From positions 62,578,905 to 62,642,904 of the forward strand of contig NC_067312.1 of NCBI RefSeq assembly GCF_020740795.1: DNA of 64,000 nt, read 5' to 3'. Position 1 is the first letter of the stretch; the number at the start of each line of letters is the position of its first letter. Under the pieces are notes generated by a model. It searched no databases and had not been told where the DNA came from. It worked only from the letters and a program-made list of their open reading frames with translations. Source of the DNA: Apus apus (Eukaryota > Chordata > Aves > Apodiformes > Apodidae). Shown here piece after piece: positions 38,882-64,000 of the stretch. The position numbers and the translations under genes were made by a program.

Positions 38882-38970
38882 GTGGGAGGTGTCCCTGCTC
38901 ATGGCAGTGGGGTTAGAAACAGATGATCTTTAAGGTCCCTTCCAACCCAAACCGCTCTATGATTCTATGA
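38882..38970 (+). mobile_element. CR1 3' end, very short fragment
   Basis: About 90 bases of CR1 3' end: GGGAGGTGTCCCTGCTCATG, TAAGGTCCCTTCCAACCC and a GATTCTATGA tail. Plus orientation. Confidence 0.9.
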
Positions 38971-41900
38971 GTGATTCAGGAGAGATTTCACTATGTTGCA
39001 CCAAGCATTGCAACACAAGCTTTCAGTCAGGATGGCAATGCATTCTTTTCCCTTACTCGGTGTTGCCTTCTAAGCTGTCCTCTTGCTAAGCCTGCCGAGT
39101 TCTGCTGAGGCTATTCCAAGACACCTGCATTGATGATGATGTATGTAAATCAAATAGGAATCAGAGCATAAAAATACTTATTTTTAGGTAAAACTTTAAC
39201 ATAGTTTTAATGATTTGGTGTATATAAATACTAAGAAGATACAGATATGCAATAAAAAAAATAAAATCCACCTCTTCTTCAAGACATAGTAGGCTGGGAC
39301 TAGTAAAACCCGCTGTAGAGGCACATAAGCATGTTACTGAGGTATGCAATTTTTTCTACAAATAGCAGTGCCCTCTCACTAAGGTATACCTACCAATTCC
39401 TTTGGTAGTATGTGGTCTTGCTTTCTGGACCTTCTGCTTAATTTTTGTATTTACTTTGGGTAAAGTAAATTTTTTCAGTGCAATTACTAGATTATTATCA
39501 TAAAAGACAGGATAAATAAGTAAGCTAGAGTATTTTAAACATCATATGAATTCACATTCAGGAAAACTGCAGTAAAAAAACCCATCATGATTGCTATACA
39601 AGCATAAAAAATGTTATATGGTTCTAAGAACGTATCTTCTACAATGCCTGATCAGTTCCTAGGGAAGCAGGTAGGCTCTGTGGTTTACACCAAATATACA
39701 ATGATATTAATGAAAACATAGCCACAGTATTGGCTTAAAGTGCTAGTTTTAAGAACTAGCTACTAAGCTGTCTTATTTATTTGAATGAGAAACTTCATGT
39801 CCACTTCATACCTTGATATGAACAGGACTCAACCTTCACGCATGTATGTCTGATTATAAAGCAAGTACTAACTTATAGTGCCTTTCAGCCCTGATCTGGA
39901 TGACCTATTGTATTACAATATTAATCTTGTTTCCAAGAACAGCCTTCTCAGGCAAACCTACTGATGGTCTGATGTCCTGTGCAACTAACGTTTCTTAACA
40001 TAAGATCAATACAATTATTTTCTGTACCTAGGAGTGAGAAAAAACAAAACAAAAAATTCTCCTAAATTATGCTAAGCTATTAAGCAAATACAAAAATATT
40101 AAAGACTTGCCATCGCTACTTAAACCTAAATTCTACAAAATATTTAGTATCTTGATTGCCTGTGCAACTTAAAATCAAGTGATTCAATTTTACTGCCCTA
40201 TTTCCATTTGTATTTGTAAAACAAATGATAGTAATAGTAAATCACAATTCTCCAACAACAATTTTTAGGGTTTTTTTTTCATAGTACAGTTAAAGCTATA
40301 AGCAACATAAAGTAACTGTTGAAACAGCATTAGGTTATGGACTGTTCTACTAGACTCCATCTGCCCCAGTAAACCCATTCTACATTTTGATGCCATATTA
40401 TTTTGTCGGTGCAGCTATGTCTCAGTAACAGCATCAAATCTCTTTGGTCCAACTTTCAGTAACACTACACTTCTATAATCATCTGCTCCTTATGTATATT
40501 GTTAGAACAACACTTTCTGTAGTAATACATAAATTGTTTAAAATGCTGTCAAACTACAAGTAAAAAAGGGTACCAGACTACAAAGTAATGGGTGTCACTT
40601 TTCCAGAAGCATTATTAATGGGGACTATTTTAGTCTTCAATGATGGGGAAAGACAGGCTGCAGCATTTCTTGAAGTTAAGAATAGAAAATAACTGTACTT
40701 GCAAGAATTCAATTACTCTGCATTAAAGTCACCATGGGGTTTGTGTACATTTATACATCAGAAAGCCAGTAAATTATTTTTCTATAAATTAAGTCTCTCA
40801 AAGTTGACTTTTTTTTTCTTTCTGTTCTGAATGCCAAACTCCTGACTGCTTCTCCACCACAGAGACTTCATATCTGGATAGCCGACATCTGTAAAAACAT
40901 TTCTAATGAAAACACTACTAATACAACCCCCTGGAGAAACAAATGAAAAGAGATCTAAGTATGCAGCCGCCTTTCTACAGTTCTGTCTTTAACAATAGTA
41001 GGACTAGTGCTTCCTATTCAAGCCTTGACACAGGTCATGATCATTTAGGCACAGTAGTAGCAAAATAAATAATTGTGTAAATATATAAGAACTGGTATAA
41101 ATACTTCAGTAGCTATTAGAAGATATGATAAAGAATTTCCATCTTTACTTGTGCAAAGGTTTATCTCAGAGGATGGGAGAAGTATTTAAACTGTAATGAA
41201 GGAGAACTATGGATTGAATACTTGAAAGCTCAGTGCCAGACATAACATTGCTTCTTTTCTGCAAAAGCAGTTTTGAAAGTGTCTTAGTGTTTAAAGTGTT
41301 GGATAACTGCAAAAATATTATACAAACAATGGTTAGAGCTTCACCTAAAAAATCAATAGACTGGAAAGACCAATAATCTAACTATGTATTTAAATAATTC
41401 AGAATCAAAGCAAAACAGTGCTGTCTTATTTAAAAAATAATTTTTCATATTTTTCCATAATGCATTCCACTCTTCAAATAAGAATGTAGAGACAGTTTTT
41501 CTGAGTAACAATCTAACAGTTAACAGGGGAAAAGGGTCCATTTCTTTGAACCAGTTCCCTAAATCTTAGCTAATGCTCCATATAAAGGTGTATAAACATA
41601 TTAGATCCAGATTTGCTGCCTTATTGTTAAACCTGTATGAAATAACTTGACGTAACTCTTTGGCAGCAAAGATCAGTAATAGCAACTCCCCACCACTGTA
41701 AGAATAATTAGCACATGCAGAGACAGGAGGTGATCCTCTGCCTACAGACTATCAGAAGAAAGGGCACTCAAATGCCCTCATTTTCAAATGGTCTGATCCT
41801 TTTCCTTTAAAAGACTGGATTGGACAAACACAGAATAAAATTTAAGTTTCCTTATCCAAAGCTAACTGCAAGTTTTGGGCCTGAATTGTAAGGCAGATGA

Positions 41901-42737
41901 AAGCTGGAACTGATTTTGCATGGAACTGACATAGAACAGTCCCCACCATCACCCCCTGCCTCCTATTTACTAATTTTTATGGGCATTTGGGCTCATAGAA
42001 ACATATTGGTAAAAGTTCTTGTTTTGAAATAATTCCATCAACTTCCCTAGTGAAATCTGGGTGCACTTAAATCAATAGCAGGAGTTCACCAGAGTGGCAG
42101 GAGGGCCTCACAGTTGTTGCTCTTCCCACTCCTTTTTCTAAGGCGTACAGAACCAGGACTGAACCCATAAACATGGGTTTCATTTCCAGCCATCTTTTTG
42201 TTCTAGGTAAATTAAAATAAGCTCGTTATCTTATGCATCTGTTTCAAATGGCATTTCTTTTTCCATTAAGGTAAAGAGATTTTTGATTAAAATACAGTAC
42301 TTGGTCTTTCCATTGAATAGGCATAACCTTTAAGATAGTTTTGAGGCAATAAAAAGGCACACAACCCCAAATTATTTTTTTTTATATATATAAAAAGGGT
42401 AATATTGAGCTTATCTCTGCCATAGATATCTAATACAAATAATTTTTTATCTTGAGCACTTCAGATTGAAGGACACAGACAAACTGTGCTGTAAAAAAAA
42501 TTTAAAAAGAAACATAAAAGTATCATTAATTTTCTCATACAAACAATAAACAGTAAGGTTAATGTCTATGTAACAAAATTGGTAAATACATTTTTTTTAT
42601 CATGACAGAATTGATGCTTCTCACCTTTTAACTAGTGATCTTTCAAATAACAAAATGGACCCAAATAGCTTAAATTTTAAGGCTTAAAAATAATTTTTTA
42701 AAAGTGTTCTTTTTCAAACCCACAGCAAAGTTACCAC
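38971..42737. other. Intergenic 3' of CEP120, no gene seen
   Basis: About 3.8 kb of strongly AT-rich DNA without recognised repeats. Short open runs (for example 40571-40690) are within chance expectation. Confidence 0.6.
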
Positions 42738-42812
42738 TGTTTTGGTGTGTTTTTTTGTTTGGTTATGGGGTGGGGGTTGTGGTTTTGTTTTGTTTGGTTG
42801 GTTGGGTTTTTT
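42738..42812 (+). repeat. GT/TTTG-rich low-complexity tract
   Basis: Runs of G and T only (TTTTGTTTGG, GGGGTGGGGGTTGTGG), just past the probable CEP120 3' end. Confidence 0.9.
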
Positions 42813-42999
42813 GCAAGGCATGGAGGAGACTGAATTAGAAATTAAAAACTGAAATTAACTTTGAAAGTCAACTTGACAGTTTCATGGATTCACGCACTAA
42901 AAACTTATCACAAATAGTAAACAAAAATTCTTGATCAAATGCATAGTTGAAAATAACAAAACCAACAACACAAAAGCCTTAATACCTTAAAATTTTAAT

Positions 43000-43005
43000 T
43001 TTATT
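43000..43005 (-). terminator. Candidate CEP120 poly(A) signal (AATAAA)
   Basis: On the minus strand AATAAA is followed, about 30 bases on, by a strong GT-rich stretch (GTGTTGTTGGTTTTGTT at about 42972-42956). This is the classic arrangement for cleavage and polyadenylation. It is the best such combination downstream of the CEP120 stop codon. No transcript evidence is available. Confidence 0.5.
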
Positions 43006-43103
43006 TAATGAAGTAACACATCTGAAAAGTCACAGAATACTAGTTTAAAAAACAAAAAAACAAAAACACAATTATGAAAACGTAGTCAACCCAATCTTTG
43101 TGA

Positions 43104-43280
43104 ACTTTAAGTCTAAGGCACCCTCCAGCGTTTGAAGAAGAAACTACACTTCTAGTGAGTGAGCAAGCATTTGAAGAACGGCATGAGCAAGTCTTCCTGT
43201 CAAGAAAGAAGCTCCCTGATTCATTTGGATATGATCGTGCATCAGCGATATGGCACAGCCATGATTTTAAAAAAATGTAA
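43104..43280 (+). other. Exon-like open stretch, unassigned
   Basis: 58 open codons after a TGA, ending in TAA at 43278-43280, antisense to the probable CEP120 3' UTR. The peptide includes HPPAFEEETTLLVSEQAFEE, then RHEQVF and FGYDRASAIWHSHDF. GC content and CpG count are clearly above the neighbouring sequence. There is no ATG at its start, so it would have to be a spliced last exon or a retrocopy fragment. No family recognised. It could instead be a conserved 3' UTR block of CEP120. Confidence 0.25.
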
Positions 43281-44906
43281 AATTATTTTTCATTTATTTG
43301 TATTTGATTTATGAAGGTGTTACTTGCTTTGCCAGTGGATCTATTTAGTCACACTATCTTGAAAAATAGTAGGGTATGCAAATTAATACAAAAACATTCC
43401 TTAAAAAGTTTCAACTTGTGAAGTGATAATTCCTTGCAGAATATGATTTCTATGTTTATGCAGCTTGTTTAAAACTTTTCGAAGGAGCCAAAATGAATGG
43501 TTTATTTAACAGGAGATATGCCTGTGGTAAGGAGGAAAAAGAATGCACATAGAGGCAAAACCAGATACAATACATAATAACCATTTAATAATTAATATAT
43601 AACAAAAGGAAGGTTACACATATACAGTCATATCCATGGAAATTCACTGATTTAATGTAAAAAAAACCCAAAACCCACAAGTTTTGCATTGGTATCTTGT
43701 TCATTCTAAAGGTAACAAATCCTAAGACATTTTCAGTACTTGACATTCAAACAGAGAAACATTTGTGACTACATGAAAGACAAAAACGCCTAATTGAAAG
43801 GATGATGTTGTAAGGTAGTGTTGTTAGCTAGATTCACACAGATTATTTTAAATTTACTAAAACAGAATGAAGGCTAGAAACCAAAACTTTTTCAATTGTG
43901 GTTATGCATAAACTAACACCTGTTGTGGATTTCTCCTCTGGCATTTAAACACCTTGAGACTGTGCTCTATTCATACTTCGACAAACCAAACCTTACATAC
44001 AATGTAAGTAGTAATGAAGTAACACGGTTAGGTCTTGATTACGGAAAACATCCTATGTAGAAGATCTCTTGGTTTATATACGAGTTCAGAATTTAAAGCG
44101 TGTAAATTCACTGAATAAGTGCTTTTAGTACCACTTCTCATTAAGGATGGACATAAGGACACGTGTATTTCTGAACTAAGTCTTTACTTTCCTGTGTTCT
44201 CCCTTCGCAGGCCCATGTGCAAAACTGCTAGGGCAACAAAGGGATTTGTATCCTGTACATTCAGGCTAGTTCCTTAATAATTGACTCAATCTCAAATTCA
44301 TAACATTTGAAAATTCTACCCCACCCTCCTCAAAACCTTGTCTCCTATTTACTGCAGAACTCAGTTAAGTTAGCTACAGTTGGAGAAGCAAAAATGTATT
44401 ATCTGTAATTCAGGCGAAAAAAGAAATAAATAAAAAAAAGACTCTTGGTTGATGCTGCACTCCTGTTCAGAATTAAAGAGTTCTGTCAAGGAAAACATTT
44501 GATGTCACTTTTCCACAGAACAGCTGAAGATACCTTTTTAAAAATGGAAAGGAATTATGATAATATTGACCAAAAATTTTAGAATTAACATTAGAAATAC
44601 AACAAATAAACTTAGTCAGTGTGATGCAAAAAGAGGTAGAAAATATTTCAGAAGAAAGTACACAAGATAAATATATATACATGTATATACATGAGTATAA
44701 AAACATTAAAAAAGCCATCCCCCCATAAAACTTACAACTGCAATTAACTTCATGGGTTACAAATATTTACAATGACTTCAAAACAAGGTAACAATAGTGT
44801 GCAAAATTAAGCATGACCTTACATAGATTCCAAAGTGGTACAGGTTTATAAAAAACATCACTCACTCTTCAAATTGTGGCTCTTTTTAACAACTTTTTGT
44901 ATGCTT

Positions 44907-62987
<18,081 letters not shown>

Positions 62988-64000
62988 CTACAAATAACAT
63001 TAGGGTATCATTTGCAAGAAAATTGTCTAAATAATACAGAAAGTGAATTGTGAAAGACACACAAACCAGCAAACTTTAGGTGATACAAAGTTTTGTGTAA
63101 GCTCAGAGACTCTAAACAGTTTCCCATGTAAGAGCCCAAACATGCCCTCCCCTTTTGTTTTAATTCATGGACTAATTTATACATCTACAGTAAGCTTTGA
63201 CTTTAACAAATAACTTGTCAATGGGAAGCTATTTAACTAACAGCTTACTATAATCAATGCATCCCTATAACAGGGGAGTGATCCAAAACTGTACTTGCAG
63301 TCTTAAATCTTCCTCACAACTGCATCTGTTGAATACAGGTATTGATGCTGACTTTGTTCTAATACACTCAATGAATTTCATTAGTCTTCCTTTTTTAAAT
63401 GTTAACTGTATAATAAATCACTTAGCATATCACATCTTGTAAGCCATACTTTGATAACTAAAACACACATTTCTGGAAGCTTCATCACAGAAAAATGACA
63501 ACTTTACATCCACTTACAGGTTAAACACCTATCTGAACTTGTACCATGAAAAAATGCCCAGGTAACAGTATTTTCATAAAGGAATTTTAAATGAGTGCAG
63601 TTTCTCCTGAAGTAGAACAGCTTGTCTCTGGCTGTTGCACCTCTAATCATAGACAAAATGTAGTAAACATAGGTAGTTCTCTGCACAGAAAGATATTAAG
63701 AGAAGGAAAGCACACAAATCATGTAACTAGAAGTTATCACTAGTCTAATATGAAAGTACACTGCAGAGTAGACCTGTACTTGGTCAGAAACAAAACTATC
63801 ATTTCAGTTATAACTACTCAATGATGCAAAGGCAATTTCACAATCACTTGAAGCCTGGAAGATGCAGCATTAGGTAACAAGCAATTTGCACCAAAAGGCT
63901 GAAGGAATTAACCATGGCTGCACTTTTCATCAAAGTTTTCTTCCAGGAAATATAGAAGACAACACTAAAATATTTATACAAATGTGCAATCTTCTACACA
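62988..64000 (-). other. CEP120 intron, incomplete
   Basis: Sequence 5' of the first visible exon. I searched the minus strand for the C2-domain exon expected next and found no match, so the remaining N-terminal exons lie beyond the window edge. Confidence 0.7.

Larger units (their letters stand above)
42980..44906 (-). other. CEP120: Probable CEP120 3' UTR
   Basis: About 1.9 kb of AT-rich DNA lies between the CEP120 stop codon and the best minus-strand poly(A) signal. Its extent is inferred. Earlier signals exist (AATAAA at 43506-43501 and 43298-43293, ATTAAA variants near 43640), so shorter isoforms are possible. It contains a GC- and CpG-richer block around 43115-43260 that is open on the opposite strand. 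Confidence 0.5.

Noticed and set aside
40571..40690. About 40 open codons on the plus strand 3' of CEP120
   Set aside because: No splice sites in phase, no family, and a length expected by chance.
1..44000. PRDM6 exons expected from synteny
   Set aside because: No C2H2 zinc-finger or SET/PR-domain coding sequence was found on either strand.

Overview
This is a window of vertebrate, almost certainly avian, nuclear DNA. It is AT-rich, has no prokaryote-style gene packing, contains split genes with GT-AG introns, and carries many CR1 LINE copies. Most CR1 copies end in the short ATTCTRTGA-type tail typical of birds, and there are no Alu or L1-like sequences. The only protein-coding gene I can support is the 3' part of CEP120 (centrosomal protein of 120 kDa) on the minus strand. 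Nine coding exons between 62987 and 44907 give 400 residues, running from the end of the third C2 domain through the whole C-terminal coiled coil to the stop codon. The first exons, which encode the N-terminal C2 domains, lie beyond the right edge of the window. By human synteny (PRDM6 - CEP120 - CSNK1G3 on 5q23, a block that maps to the avian Z chromosome) the left part of the window is probably the PRDM6-CEP120 intergenic region. That is inference, since no PRDM6 exon is visible.

Layout. 1-42,980: intergenic DNA with no convincing gene. It holds simple repeats, a possible solo LTR (about 2.03-2.54 kb), five CR1 fragments (5.4, 12.4-13.0, 30.7, 37.6 and 38.9 kb), one long degenerate CR1 with endonuclease and reverse transcriptase (26.67-29.86 kb, minus strand), a G-rich tandem repeat at 15.0 kb, a small isolated CpG-rich block at 32.69-32.91 kb followed by a good plus-strand poly(A) signal at 33.24 kb, and two exon-like open stretches at 37.24 and 43.1 kb. 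42,980-44,906: probable CEP120 3' UTR, ending at an AATAAA with a GT-rich downstream element. 44,907-62,987: CEP120 exons and introns. The introns carry three CR1 insertions of different ages, all antisense to CEP120. 62,988-64,000: intron sequence leading to exons outside the window.

No novel multi-gene system was found. The most useful second-look items are the isolated CpG block with its downstream poly(A) signal, the exon-like stretches at 37.24 and 43.1 kb, the LTR-like segment whose AATAAA sits in a hairpin loop, three perfect short-loop palindromes, and fossil CR1 copies in CEP120 introns in which the reverse transcriptase active site is still readable.
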